A stretch of 64,000 nucleotides of DNA from Gonatopus flavifemur (lineage: Eukaryota; Arthropoda; Insecta; Hymenoptera; Dryinidae), in contig JAFFJZ010000004.1 in the NCBI GenBank assembly GCA_018340375.1, positions 32,462,001 to 32,526,000 of the forward strand, written 5' to 3'. Of the stretch, positions 22,742-34,079 are shown one piece after another; within the stretch, counting starts at the first letter, position 1, and the number at the start of each line of letters is the position of its first letter. Below the pieces are notes generated by a model. The model saw nothing but the letters and a program-made list of their open reading frames with translations. It did no database searches and had not been told where the DNA came from. The position numbers and the translations under genes were made by a program.

Positions 22742-24261
22742 ATGACGACACCACCCTCAAAGTGCTCCTTATTGTAATCATCGTGATGATGGAAGAATTC
22801 GTTTCCGTGGAATGTAAACCAATCGATTCAGAAGCTTCTGACACAAAAAATGAGTAGGTCGCGGAAGAGAGTTGTTTTTCGACCTCAAATTTGAAATTTT
22901 ACGAAGTGCTGAGTAAGATCGATGGAAAAACTTCGAGAACTTGTTGCCGTGGGATATAGACTAATCGATTCAGAATCTTTTGAAATGAAGAATGAATAGT
23001 ACTTGAGAGGAACATTTTTTAAAAACTGCACCTCAAAAATTTTTCAAGTGCTGGAGCAAATTGATAAAAAAATTTCAAAAATTTGTCTCTGTGGGATGTA
23101 TAATACACCAATCGATTCAGAATCTTCTGAAACGAAAATTGGATAGGTCGTGCACTGAGAGAAGAAAAATTACAATCTTTATTCACATAACGTGGGTATC
23201 GCTGTAAAAAGTAGATAATCACCAACAAAAATCTACGAAATTGAAATACGATATTGGAAGATAGTGAACATCGTTTTTATCACTCACAATCTATGATTAG
23301 GATATTTATATTTATTGAAAAATATATAAGTGAATCCAATAAATCACTAGTTCCAAAATATTTTATTGATCCCAACCATTCTTCAAATAAAAGATATTTG
23401 AAATTTGAACTTTTAAACTGTGATTTTTCATCAAATTTCTGATGTGTCATTATGAACAGTATTTTCAACACAATTCATTATTAAAGATTGTGATTTCCAG
23501 TAACCTGTGTGTGATTGTTCGAATCACAGATTCCATTCAAAATGAGCGCAAAAAAATCTTCAATGCGTCATGTGGTGCTCAATCGTAGTTTATTGTTTTC
23601 GACTTGTTACCGGCGAGATCTACATATGACAAGAATGGAAGAGTTAGAAGACATTGGACACGTAATAAATCAATCAATCAAATCAAATCAATCTTCATTG
23701 GACAATTTTTAAGCTTATATACAGCCACGAAATACTTTTTGGGATTGATTAAATTAAAGATTTTTCATGTGATAATAACATATTGTAATCGCTAAATGTA
23801 TTGGGAAATGTTACATCTCAGGTTTTTATGAATATTCTGTTATGAAATATAGTTAAGGGCACTTTATCAGAAGAAGCGGTTGGAATTTGCGTCGATTTGT
23901 TTCATCAGTTACTTGATAAATCCGAATTTGACATAGGTGGTTATTTCAGGAACTTGTACACCTAACGTTGAACTTCAAATACAAGATTAAGTTTCCTCTT
24001 GGTTTGCAGGTACTAGAAAACAAATTTATAAACATTTTGATATTTGTAGTTTATCACTTTTGATCCCCTCTTATACTCGCCAGGAATCAGTGGAAGACTA
24101 AAACTTATATTTAGAAACTGATCTTCATCGTGGATTTCCTTGTTATACAGTTGAAATTTCCCGTAAATGCATAACTTATGGGAAAGAATGGCGCAACATT
24201 TGACTCGCTTCTTCTGATGCTTGGATGCCTTCAAGTGTAGTCCAAAACTCCCCAATCTCAC

Positions 24262-24342
24262 AGCGGTGAATTGGCTGAGCGGTTCGCGTGTTATCTTTCA
24301 ATCACTTGCGTGAAATCAGAGTTTGTGTCTCCCTGGGGAGCA
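24262..24342 (+). repeat. Weak tRNA-like relic
   Basis: GGTGAATTGGCTGAGCGGTT contains a good A-box (TGGCTGAGCGG), and a degraded T-arm-like AGAGTTTGTGTCTCCCTGG lies about 45 bp downstream. It could be an eroded Ser/Leu-type tRNA pseudogene or SINE head. Confidence 0.35.
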
Positions 24343-25299
24343 AAATTTTCTACGATATGTTAGTGCCCAAATTCCGTCAATAATACAGGCTAATCCAATA
24401 GTATAATTGAAAAACGTATAGTTTGTAAGACTTTGAATCCGTGAATATGGTGTGCTAAGTAGGTGTTGAGGCGTTGTCTGTGAGCTGATGTGAGTTCCCG
24501 ATTAATCAGAGTCCAGTAGAATGACTACAACAAGTTCACTTTTTTATATTATTTTTTGAATCCCTATGATAAAATAAAAATTGCAATCTTCGATTTCAAA
24601 ATCTCAACCCTCTGAAGTTGACTCAATTGAATAACAATTACTATTCACAATTGCAAAATGTTAATCTTTTTCTAATAGAAATCCTGTATTATAAATTCTG
24701 TGGTCAGAAATTCAGATTGCTACTATTATGACTGTAATTTTCAGACTTGGTCTGCGATGTCTCTGTTTTGGAAACAAAAATAATAATTTTTCATCCATAA
24801 CGTGAATGAAAATTATTGTTTTTTTCTCTCAGTGTAGGGGAGGCGTTTTTTTCGATCTTGAATTGTGAATTTTACCAAGTCCTAGGTCAAGTGTATGAAA
24901 ATCCATTTTGCTTCATAAAATGTTGCTACAGTCATATGCTCAGGATATTTCATTTTCGACAAATTCAGCATATTCCCCAACGTAGATTTCCAAAACATCA
25001 AAGATCATTGTATGTGCAATGTTTCAATTGAAAGATTCTCAGAACATTCTCAATGGAATATTGTATCTGCAATATCTATAGGATCTTGTATGAATATTTC
25101 ACACACAATGTTCTGAGCGAAACATTGTAATATTCTAAAAGTATTACTGAGATATTGAGTGATGTGTGGGTCTGGAGTCCAAAATTCTCCTCACTTCATC
25201 CTGCATATTTCCTCTTCCCATCTCACTATCTCCACACCTATTCAACAAATGCTTCCATGATTCCTCCTTTCCCCTACATATTCCACAAAACCTATCACC

Positions 25300-25324
25300 C
25301 TCTCTCTCTCTCTCTCTCTCTCTC
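25300..25324. repeat. (CT)n microsatellite
   Basis: Twelve uninterrupted CT dinucleotides in the pyrimidine-rich LINE relic. Confidence 0.95.
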
Positions 25325-25381
25325 AGTATCTTCCTTCCTTCATGTTATTCCCCAATCTGAATTTTGCAATCCCGTTTATTC

Positions 25382-25869
25382 GGGTCGGTGCCGAATCAAC
25401 AAAAAACCAAATCAACGAAAAAAAACTTACTAGCAGTATGAAGATGTCATTTTGTTGCAGTATGGAATGAAATTAGTCATAGATCATTGAATAAATTAAA
25501 CGAAAAGTAAAAAACATTGATTTGCTAACACAACCCCACGGTCAACCTAATTTCCCTTTGGTATGTTTATGATTATGGTATGGTTATGTTTATGATAACA
25601 ACAAACCGATTCTCGTTCTCTACAGACGTTTGAAACAGTTTGATTGTACCGATCGATTAGGAAGATCATTAATAATTTTATTAGAATGATGAATTACGTG
25701 TCTACTGTAATAAACGGGTGCAGTGAATAGGTTAACATAAAGAATTTTCGTTTAATTTAATCAATGATCTATGACTGATTTCATCTCATACTGCAACAAA
25801 ATGACAACTTCATACTGCTAGTAAATTTTTTTTCGTTGATTTGGTTTTTCGTTGATTCGGCACCGACCC
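25382..25869. mobile_element. MITE, 488 bp, with 8-bp target duplication
   Basis: Ends GGGTCGGTGCCGAATCAACG and the exact complement at the right; arms of about 130 bp match closely (for example CAGTATGAAG near 25433 and CTTCATACTG near 25810). An exact 8-bp duplication GTTTATTC flanks it (25374-25381, 25870-25877). Eight bases suggest a hAT- or P-type mobiliser. No coding capacity. Confidence 0.88.
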
Positions 25870-26519
25870 GTTTATTCCTTTTTCCTTCTCTCCCTATCTC
25901 TCAAATATCTCCAAATTCTTTTGATCATAATCATCTTTTACCATCTGTCATAGTTAAACTCCCTGATCCTAACCCATCTTCCTTGTGCTTGAACCTGCCC
26001 ATCCCTCTCAATCACCTTTCCCTTCACCTCTCCCCCTCCGTCCCTTTTTCTCCCTCCTTTTGAGGCTGCGTATCCCGTTTCCTGGAAGAATTTCCCCCTC
26101 CCTCCCCTTTATTTCGATCCCTTACTCCCCTTCCTACTCCTCACCTCTTCCCAGCACATTCGTGCTATCCTGCCCCCTCCTCCTCCTCTTAATTTGTTTT
26201 GGTATGCTAACGTCAAATTTCCTATTTCCGTCCTCATTATACCTCCCTTAGTTTCTAACTAAGTTAGTTCCTCACAGAGTAACCTCAGTCCCAATATCCA
26301 CCTTATGTACCTTTCTTGGAACCTTTCTACTCTCTCCCTTTCTTCTTATCCCGGTATCTCCCCACCATAACATCCTACCGTTCCTACCAACCTGGCAAAC
26401 AACCACATCCTTTTTTTCCCAATTCCCACCGCATCTCCTCTTCCCTATTCCCCAAACCTGCCTCATTACCTCACCAGCTTCTCTCACTCTGTTTTGAACA
26501 TACGCCACCATTTTTTGGT

Positions 26520-27058
26520 AATCTCGTCAAAAAGTCCAATAAATTTATAGATTTTCAAGGAATTTTCCCTTATTGAATTTGATAAAGTCTTTAAATTTCA
26601 AATAAATTATGATATTTTCGAATTTCTCATTGACAGGTATTGATCATTGAATTAAGAAAAATTCTTAAAATTAAGAATCATATTATTGAAACAAATATCA
26701 TATTATGAAATTGAATGTTCTGTAAAAAGTTTCATAATATTCTTATGAAACTTCAGACAGAATTTTTCACAGTGTTCTGTGATGGAGTTCATTGTTTTAA
26801 GAAAAATTTCAATCAACTAACCGAAATTTGCTCATAGTGCGGTTAAACTCCAAGGATCGAACCTCTTACACTACACGAAGAAAAAATTGAAAAATGTTTA
26901 CGTCTCCTTCAAGCTGCATACTACGAGCGTATATTTCCATCAGGGATATATTCCTTACCTATCCTCATACATGTAGGATAAAATCAATTAAACTTCATAT
27001 ATGGAGTTAGAAAGAGTTGATATTTATATGTATACCAAGTATAATCCGCATGTTACAG
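26520..27058. other. AT-rich DNA upstream of the CUB exon, with a MITE relic and splice acceptor
   Basis: 26520-26790 resembles 57990-58210: both contain a TTCTCATTG segment and finish with AATTTTTC, then an ACAGTGT-type end, so they are two copies of a small element. At 26838-26882 a minus-strand GGTTCGATCC looks like an orphan B-box. The stretch ends in the acceptor TGTTACAG (27051-27058). Confidence 0.45.
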
Positions 27059-27186
27059 ATTGGATTTTGTACAATTCAATTTAAGAGGTCCAGAAACAAC
27101 GCATCATGTCTGCATATACGACCAATTCATCGTTTCCGGAGGTAATCCAATACCCACTATGTGTGGGAACAACTTGGGGAATCATG
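27059..27186 (+). CDS. CUB-domain protein, exon with first half of a CUB domain
   Basis: A 128-nt exon bounded by acceptor TTACAG (ends 27058) and donor GTAAGT (27187-27192). After one base of a split codon it reads LDFVQFNLRGPETTHHVCIY, DQFIVSGGNPIPTMCGNNLG, NH. This is the core of a CUB domain: the hydrophobic strand, Cys, the acidic D-Q-F, a Gly-Gly turn and the P-x-x-C-G motif. CUB domains are extracellular beta-sandwich modules for protein binding. The exon ends with one base of a codon (phase 1). Joined to 58703, it continues NH-VYVDAGIGQTNP with no disruption, which is strong evidence that both belong to one gene. The upstream exon (needed for the first Cys and signal peptide) was not found. 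The product is probably secreted or membrane-anchored (inference from family). No defects are visible. Confidence 0.85.
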
Positions 27187-27192
27187 GTAAGT

Positions 27193-27681
27193 TCTGAATG
27201 AAACAAGTAAAAATGATTTCAAATCAAAACAGCCCATCAAATGATGTTGATGCAATTCAAACATAAAAAAGATTTTGCAACCGAAATAATAACATTCATT
27301 CCAAGATCTGATTACTTGGATAACATGAAATTCAAAAGAGAAAATTGTCTAATGACACCCACACTGTTGGAAAATTTCATAATTCGCCTCATAAAATGTA
27401 CCTACGCCAAAATAGGAGAGAGTGGGGACACTTGCACCACTTTTTTTTACATTGTTATAACTTTCATGGTTGAGTTAATTCGATACATTATCAATAGGAT
27501 TCTTACAGAGCAAACATTCCTTTCTAAGTTGCAAATGATTGCGAGATCAAATCCAACGTTTTATCAATGAAACGAGTGTTCTCTAGAAATATTGCGATTG
27601 ATGCAATTCTCTCCACATGACAGGAGACTTGCATCACCTTGCGAATCAGCTCTTTATCTCTCTCTACGAGTAATTGATCCC
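27193..27681. other. Proximal intron sequence without recognised features
   Basis: A 109-codon open frame (27241-27570) has no domain and uneven composition. It overlaps GAGTGGGGACACTTGCACC, a motif echoed at 27612-27640 (CATGACAGGAGACTTGCATCACC), possibly the two sides of an old small element. Nothing else is supportable. Confidence 0.4.
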
Positions 27682-28124
27682 TTAACCCATTAAGTCCGGG
27701 AAATGCAGGATTTCAACTGTAATTTTAAACGTTGCAAATGATATATAAATCATTAAAAACTCATGGCAAAAATACCTTACCTACTATTTTTGAGGTTGCT
27801 CTTTCGGTTGCTGAGGTCAAAATTACCTTCAGATGGGTCTGGAATACCGATATGGCCGATTTAAAATAACAAGTCGACAAAAAATTGGAGGATATTTGAC
27901 TTTGTGATTTTTTCACGGGTTGAAAATGCACTCAAAATTATTCAAAACATCAACCAAGGGTGCACAAAATATCTCAACTATACAATAGAATTTTTTCCCA
28001 GACTTGAAGGAGACCTAACCTCTCTCAATTTACCATATATTCACCAAAATAACTCGCAATTCTGAGAATCTAAAGAAAATTAACAGAATATATAATTTTA
28101 TTGGTTCAGTATTCTCCAAGAGAA

Positions 28125-28700
28125 GTACCTGGAGGTTTTTGAGGTCGCTGACTACGAATCAAACATCAGATTTTCAAAATTCAAAATGACGGATCCAAGA
28201 TGGCGGACGAAAAGTCAGAAAAAGCCTCGAAAATGGATGAAAATCGGTATGCTTAGGTTTTTGAGGTTCCTGATTACGAATCCATTATGAGATTTTCAAA
28301 ATTCAACATGACTGACCTAGGATGGTGGATGAAAAGTCAAAAAAAGCCTCGGAGATGGATTGAAATCGATCCACCGAGGTTTTTGAGGTCGCTGATTACG
28401 AATGCAGCATTAGATTTCCAGAATTCAAGATGGCGGACCCAAGATGGTGGACGAAGATTCAAGAAAACTCTCGGAGATGGATGAAAATCGGTGTACTGAG
28501 GTTTTTGAGGTCACTGACAACCATTCCAGCATCAGATTCTCAAAATTCAAAATGGTGAATCCAAGGTGGCGGACGAAAAGTCAAAAAAAGCCTTGAAAAT
28601 GGATGAGAATCGGTATGCTGAGGTTTTTGAGGTCTCTGATTACGAATCCAGCATCAGATTTCCAAAATACAAGATGGCGGATTCAATATGGCATACTGAA
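28125..28700 (+). repeat. Tandem array of about 120-bp units (left arm of foldback)
   Basis: About five units, each starting GAGGTTTTTGAGGTCNCTGA and containing a CAAAATTCAAGATGGCGGA-like segment, GGTGGACGAAAAGTC and GGATGAAAATCGGT. Unit starts fall near 28133, 28254, 28376, 28499 and 28620. Units differ by scattered substitutions. The short open frames here follow the unit and are not genes. Confidence 0.8.
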
Positions 28701-29039
28701 ATTCATAAAATGCTTTTAAATCACGAGAAAATGTGTATACGAGGAGATTTTTGGGGTCACTGTGTAATTAGACTGGTGACACGTGATGGAAATATTAGAA
28801 GTAAATATCAGTTATTATTAGGGTAATTGAATTTGACATTATCATCGAGTGAATCGGAGAAAATAAAGACGAAGTTTATCGCATGAAGGACTGAGTTTTT
28901 GGGGAACATACAAGAATATCAACTTGCTACGTAGTTTGACTTGGGAAACGTGCACATGGAATGATTACCGGACGGAAACAACCAATTTTCTTGCGGAAAC
29001 TGCACGTATGAACATTATTGCATGATTTTGAGTGATGTC

Positions 29040-29500
29040 ATGAATTTCGGTATGCCATATTGAATCCGCCATCTTGAATTTTGAACATCTGATGCTGGAT
29101 GCGTTGTCAGTGACCTCAAAAACCCCAGTATACCGATTTTCATCCATCTTCGAGAGTTTTCTCGAATTTTCGTCCACCATCTTGGGTCTGCCATCTTGAA
29201 TTCTAGAAATCTAATGCCGCATTCGTAATCAGCGACCTCAAAAACCTCGGTGGATCGATTTCAATCCATCTCCGAGGCTTTTTTTGACTTTTCATCCACC
29301 ATCTCAGGTCCGCCATCTTGAATTTTGAAAATCTCATAATGGATTCGTAATCAGGAACCTCAAAAACCTAAGCATACCGATTTTCATTCATTTTCGAGGC
29401 TTTTTCTGACTTTTCGTCCGCCACCTTGGATCCGTCATTTTGAATTTTGAAAATCTGATATTTGGTTCGTAGTCAGCGACCTCAAAAACCTCCGGGTACT
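29040..29500 (-). repeat. Tandem array of about 120-bp units (right arm of foldback)
   Basis: The same unit as at 28125-28700 in opposite orientation, about four copies (GACCTCAAAAACC near 29110, 29237, 29359 and 29478). Orders of variant units on the two sides partly mirror each other, as expected for a true foldback. Confidence 0.8.
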
Positions 29501-30061
29501 GCTCTTGAAGAATACTGAACGAATAAAATTATATGTTCTGTCAATTTTCTCTAGATTCTCAGACTTGCGAGTTATTTTGGTGAATATATGGTAAATTGAG
29601 AGAGGTTAAGTCTCCTTCAAGTCTGGGAAAGAATTCTATCGTCAAGTTGAGATATTTTGTGCACCCTTGGTTGATATTTTGAATGATTTTTAGTGCATTT
29701 TCAACCCGTGAAAAAATCACAAAGTCAAATATCCTCCAATTTTTTGTCGACTCTTTATTTTCAATCGGCTATATCGGTATTCCAGCGCCATCTGAAGGTG
29801 ATTTTGACCTCAGCAACCGAGAGAGCAACCTCGAAAATAGTAGGTAAGGTATTTTTGCCATGAGTTTCTAATGATTTATATATCATTTGCAAAGTTTAAA
29901 ATTACAGTTGAAATCCTGCATTCCCCGGACTTAATGGGTTAATTGAAATAACAACCACGGCTACGATATAAATATATCAATTCCTATTACAAAATGTTCT
30001 CCGTGTATAGTGAAAGTGGGAAAAACCTGTAATAATCATGTGAAATTCGTACTTGACAGGA

Positions 30062-30343
30062 TATATTCCAGCCAGCACGAATGATGAATTTGAATTCATA
30101 AAGACTTGCTGAAAACCTCTCGAATAGTCCCCGTTATGCCTAATCAATATGTATTAATTATGAATATTCTGAATTCAAAATGAACTCGTATTCAAATTCG
30201 TTATGAAATCTCGATATGAATTCTTTCTGAACATTAGGTTGTTCATTAAGAGTTCATTTTGAATCCAAAATATTCCCATTGAATACATATTGATTAGTAT
30301 AACGGGAGCTCTTTGCGGGAACTCTTGTGCTGTATAGGATGAT
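30062..30343. mobile_element. Palindromic MITE, CAGCAC-type ends
   Basis: Left ATTCCAGCCAGCACGAAT; right, inverted, ATCCTATACAGCACAAGAG. Internally CGTTATGCCTAATCAATATG (near 30132) pairs with CATATTGATTAGTATAACG (near 30285), around a GAATTC-rich centre with several GAATTCAAA motifs. It belongs to, or resembles, the CCCACACAGCAC family. Confidence 0.6.
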
Positions 30344-30364
30344 ATTTGAATTAAGAACGAATTC

Positions 30365-30480
30365 ATGTCTTTTGCAATTCGATTGTGAAATTTGAAGTGT
30401 GATTCATATAATCATGTGCTCATAACCTCAAAACTGCTGATCTTGGAGATACATTTGGCAACACATCTCAAAAATATCTT
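30365..30480 (+). repeat. Dispersed repeat copy A (shared with 34945-35080)
   Basis: The run ATAACCTCAAAACTGCTGAT followed by CTTGGAGATACATTTGGCAA and ACATCTCAAAAATATCT, and the TTTGCAATTCGATTGTGAA segment before it, recur in the same order and orientation at 34970-35080. It is a partial copy of the internal region of the element at 34352-35203. Confidence 0.75.
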
Positions 30481-30614
30481 TCGAAAGACATCTGTCAATA
30501 ACTGATAAGTTGTATCCATCTAGCATTGATTGGGACAAACTAATGAGTTACTCAACAGTATTTGATAATCTGAACTAATTAATAATAATAGAGTAAAATC
30601 TTCCCTACTGATAA

Positions 30615-30737
30615 GGGATCGTCCATAAACCACGTGGTCTATTTTTCACTTCCTTCTCTATCGCACTCTTTATGTCTGAAGTTGGTGCAACAAGGAATGC
30701 AACAAATAAAAAGGCCACGTGGTTTATGGACGATCTC
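30615..30737. mobile_element. 123-bp MITE, GGATCGTCCATAAACCACGT termini, TAA target
   Basis: The ends GGGATCGTCCATAAACCACG and, inverted, GAGATCGTCCATAAACCACG pair over 24 bp, with TAA on both outer sides (30612-30614, 30738-30740). A 3-bp TAA site suggests PIF/Harbinger-type mobilisation (inference). Confidence 0.75.
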
Positions 30738-31219
30738 TAATTACAAGTATTCACTCCAGGTATAAATTGAATGAAGAGACATGAGCTTTTCAATCTTGGA
30801 TTGAATAAAATGTTCCTTGCACTTTTTATCAGAAAAGACGACATTTTTGATGGATTAACTTTGAAAATGAGTAGGGATTGAGCAACAAGATTGGCATGAT
30901 TCATAAGTGCAAATAATTTTTTATCCATTTCAAGACTCGAGAGGTAATTTCTCTTTATTGCCTCTATATTCTAAGTGAAGAGTTGTAGTTATTACTACAG
31001 TATACCCCCTAAATTTCTAAGAGTGAAATTTCTACTCTCAATGTAAAATGCATTAGCACTTTCACTCTCCAAGAGTGACAAGATCACTTTAGTAGAGTGA
31101 ATCTCTCCGCTTTTCAAACTAGAATGAAAAGTATCACTCGTAAGTAGAGAGTGAATTATACTTCACCTATTTGGGAATTAAAATATCACCTGTCTTAGAG
31201 TAAAATATCCCAGCTTATT
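30738..31219. other. AT-rich intron sequence with AGAGTGA motifs
   Basis: 31000-31160 contains repeated AGAGTGA / TCACTCT motifs in both orientations, probably an eroded MITE. No gene. Confidence 0.4.
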
Positions 31220-33475
31220 CATATTAAATCGATGCTCAGATTTTCTATGTCTCGCAATGCTTGGTTTTGAATATTCATCTCAACTTTTGTTGACTTCCAG
31301 GATAATTATCCCATTCTCTTGGAAAATTATGGAATTTTCTTATTAACAGTGATGGTACTGATCTGGAATACCTTTAGTTCTATATGATACCAATAATTGA
31401 TAATCCTAGGTGTCATTAGCCAATACCTCATGACTCATACCTCATTAGTCACTGTGTGTGATACCATATATTTATGAACAATAGTGAGTATACCCTGTAA
31501 CAATAAACAATACTGGATATAGTTGATCAATACCATGTATCGATGAACAATGTTGGATGTAGTTGATCGATACCATGTATTCATGAACAATATTGGATAC
31601 AGTTGGTCTATGCCATGGATCGATGAATAAAATTGGATATAGTTGATGGATACCACATATCCTTGCAGAAGATCATATTTAGGTTGTTTGAACTGTATAT
31701 ATGAACCTTAATGTTGATTTTATTTATGGAAATTGCAATTGTAGATATCTTTCAATTTCATAAAACTATTTTGAATTAAATCTTACGAAAGGTTTTCAAA
31801 TTGATATTTCAGTACTGGATGTACTGAAAATCATTTCAGTTCTTTGGGTTGATTTTTTTATAAAAGAGTTTGTTTTCTGTGATTAATTAAGTTATACAAA
31901 CAATATTTACAAAACCCTAATAATTTTGCACTTTTGAATCATGAAACATTTATGCTGATACGAAGTTCAAAGTTTTTTGCCTTTTCAGATACCCAAGAAC
32001 GTTTCAAACAAAACATTTTATTCTGAGTATCTAGGTTTCATTGAAAACATATGTCATTCAATGGAATACTTTAATCACAGTCTTCTTGTATTGTAAGAGT
32101 TCCTTTCAGATTCATATACTCTTACTAAAATACATTGAAAATCTGAATTATTTTTCGGTTGATTTTTCATGGGCTTTTTTAATGGCTTGTGCATATGTTT
32201 ATCAATCGTATAACACTAATATACAACCATCCAATTTTATTGTAAAATGTAATACCTTTTCATGTATCCATCTCTTATATCTGTGGCCTGTGGCCTTCAT
32301 TATGAAACATTCAGTATATCTTGTTTATGTTAGGTTGAATTATGTATAATAATTTCATTAATTGTGATAAATGTTCGAAATATAATGAATGTTTCACAGT
32401 AACCGGTATAGATGTATGAGATGTATACATGAAAAGGTGTTATATTTTACAATGCAATTGGATAGTTGTATATTAGTGTTATACGATTAATAAACATATA
32501 CATAAGCCATTAAAAAGGCCCATGAAAAGAGAATAAGTCAAATAATAATTCATATTTTCAGTGTATTTTAGTAAGAGTATATGAATCTGAAAGGAACTCT
32601 TACAATACAAGAAAACTGTGATCAAAATATCCCATTGGATGACATGTTTTCAATGAAATGTAGATACTTAGAATAAAATGTTTTGTTTGAAACGTTCTTG
32701 GGTATCTGAAAAGACAAAACACTTTAAACTATGTATCAGAATAAATGTTTCATGATTCAAAAGTGTAAAATTACTGGGGTTTTGTAAAAATTGTTTGTAT
32801 AACTTAATAAATAACAAAAAACAAACTCTTTTATAAAAAATCAACCCAAAGAACTGAAATGATTCCCAGTACATCCAGTACTGAAATATCAATCTGAAAA
32901 GCTTTCATAAGATTTAATTCAAAATAGTTTTATGAAATTGAAAGAGATATACAATTGCAATTTCCATAAATAAAATCAATATTAAGGTTCATATATACAG
33001 TTCAAACCATCCAAATATGATCTTCTACAAGGATATGTGGTATCGATCAACTATATCCAATTTTATTCATCGATCCATGGCATAGACCAACTGTATCCAA
33101 TATTCTTCATGAATACATGGTATCGATCAACTACATCCAATATTGTTCATCGATACATGGTATTGGTCAACTATATCCAGTATTGTTTATTGTTACAGGG
33201 TATACTCACTATTGTTTATCCATACATGGTATCAAACACAGTGACTCAGATTGCGGTATTAACTAATGACACCTAGGATTATCAATTATTAGTATCATAC
33301 AGAACTAAAGGTATTCCAGATCAGGACAATCACTTTCAATTAGGAAATTCTGTAAGTCTCCAAGAGAATGAAATAATGATCTTGAAAGTAAACAAAAATT
33401 TGGATACAGACTCAATCCAAAGCATTGCAAAAGATAAAAACTTTAAGCGTCGGTTTAATATACATCGAATTAAAT
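31220..33475. repeat. Giant palindrome, about 2.25 kb
   Basis: The left half (31220 to about 32340) reads as the inverted copy of the right half. Examples: GATCTGGAATACCTTTAGTTC near 31362 against GAACTAAAGGTATTCCAGATC near 33304; ACCAACTGTATCC near 33087 against GGATACAGTTGGTC near 31594; and ATTGTAAAATGTAATACC near 32239 against its complement near 32440. The centre lies near 32345. The arms also contain direct repeats of a TGTTCATCGATACATGGTAT module (about 33 bp apart). The frames at 31656-31435 (-) and 33037-33276 (+) encode the same peptide because of the symmetry and are not genes. No transposase; ends are approximate. Confidence 0.8.
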
Positions 33476-34079
33476 TCACTTCCAAATTCACAACTCACTT
33501 CATATTGAATTATACATCAATAATTGTAAGTTCAATTCATTTTATTGAGAAAATTATATAACCTCTCACAGTACATATATCATATAAGTATATGTGATTC
33601 AAAAATTTTGAGGTTAGAAAATTACATGGATTGGAAATTTGTCCACGTCGGAATCAAATTCTATTCACTGGCACATCATTACAGAATTTTCAATACTTCG
33701 CTATATTTATCCCTAATATTATAATGATTCAAAAATTTATCGAGTCTAATTGGATTATTATTGTAACACATCGTTCTACAGGAAATCAACCGAGGTACTC
33801 CAGGAACACTTGTTGCTACTTTTTCTACCACTGACGCAAGTGTCGGTTTAGCTGAGGTCGTTTAGGCACAGGTTATGTAGGTTCACGTTCAGCTAGGTTG
33901 ATTACAGCGGTTCGAATCCTCGAAGGTGCATAATCAATTCCCATCAGTACAACGAGCGATTACAGAATGTTGCGGAATTTGGGGATGTTGGTGACAAGAT
34001 AAAAATGAATTATTTTTATTTTTTTTTACAAAAATAACTAAAATCTGTGACAGATTTTTTTCCCCCAGAAATACACATA
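33476..34079. other. Unassigned intron DNA
   Basis: AT-rich, no coding signal. At 33905-33940 CAGCGGTTCGAATCCTCGAAGGTGC contains a perfect B-box (GGTTCGAATCC), but I find no matching A-box, so at most it is a SINE/tRNA scrap. Confidence 0.4.

Larger units (their letters stand above)
22281..25170. mobile_element. Large CCCACACAGCAC-family element, 2890 bp, composite
   Basis: Left end CCCACACAGCACTGGATGTC and right end, inverted, CCCACACATCACTCAATATC. Both ends are rich in GAATATT and ACATTCTG-like motifs (22310-22500 and 24980-25165). From about 22508 to 24836 a second element appears nested, with TACGGAAAAAAAATG on the left and, inverted, TACACTGAGAGAAAAAAAC on the right. The interior has no convincing gene. 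It contains the SINE relic at 22666-22741 and a tRNA-like stretch near 24262. It interrupts the decayed LINE. Confidence 0.55.
22165..26511 (-). pseudogene. Decayed LINE 3' region (RT C-terminal part), split by two insertions
   Basis: On + this reads as unusually pyrimidine-rich DNA (22165-22280, 25171-25381, 25878-26511); on - it is purine-rich coding sequence. The best stretch, 26511-26272, has VREAGEVMRQVWGIGKRRCG, and after a frameshift ERFQERYIRWILGLR, matching the region C-terminal to the RT domain in a LINE family abundant in some hymenopteran genomes (recalled, not searched). Farther on, only scattered Glu/Arg/Trp-rich pieces remain. Insertions at 22281-25170 and 25382-25869 interrupt it. 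No catalytic RT motif is left in the window, so it is a 5'-truncated or eroded copy. Confidence 0.6.
27686..29938. mobile_element. piggyBac-like foldback element, 2253 bp, TTAA target
   Basis: CCCATTAAGTCCGGGAAATG at the left and its complement at the right, each flanked by TTAA (27682-27685, 29939-29942). TTAA duplication plus CCC tips is the piggyBac hallmark. The arms pair for about 430 bp of unique sequence and then continue into tandem units of about 120 bp, so almost the entire element is one inverted repeat around a spacer near 28830-28960. No transposase is present; it would need one in trans. Confidence 0.85.

Noticed and set aside
25155..26576. Several plus-strand open frames rich in Pro, Ser, Phe and Leu
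   Set aside because: They are the antisense of the purine-rich decayed LINE on - and owe their openness to pyrimidine-rich composition.
27241..27570. 109-aa frame just after the first CUB exon
   Set aside because: No domain, lies directly after the splice donor and has no homologous feel; probably chance in intron DNA.
28287..29180. Open frames sharing a KPRRWIEIDPPRF or KMDENRY-type peptide
   Set aside because: They follow the 120-bp tandem unit and its inverted copy; no start context or domain, so repeat translation, not genes.
31435..33276. Two frames encoding nearly the same peptide (MVSINYIQFYSSIHGID...)
   Set aside because: Mirror images produced by the palindrome.
33905..33940. Perfect B-box GGTTCGAATCC, possible tRNA
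   Set aside because: No A-box at proper distance and no cloverleaf pairing that I can find.
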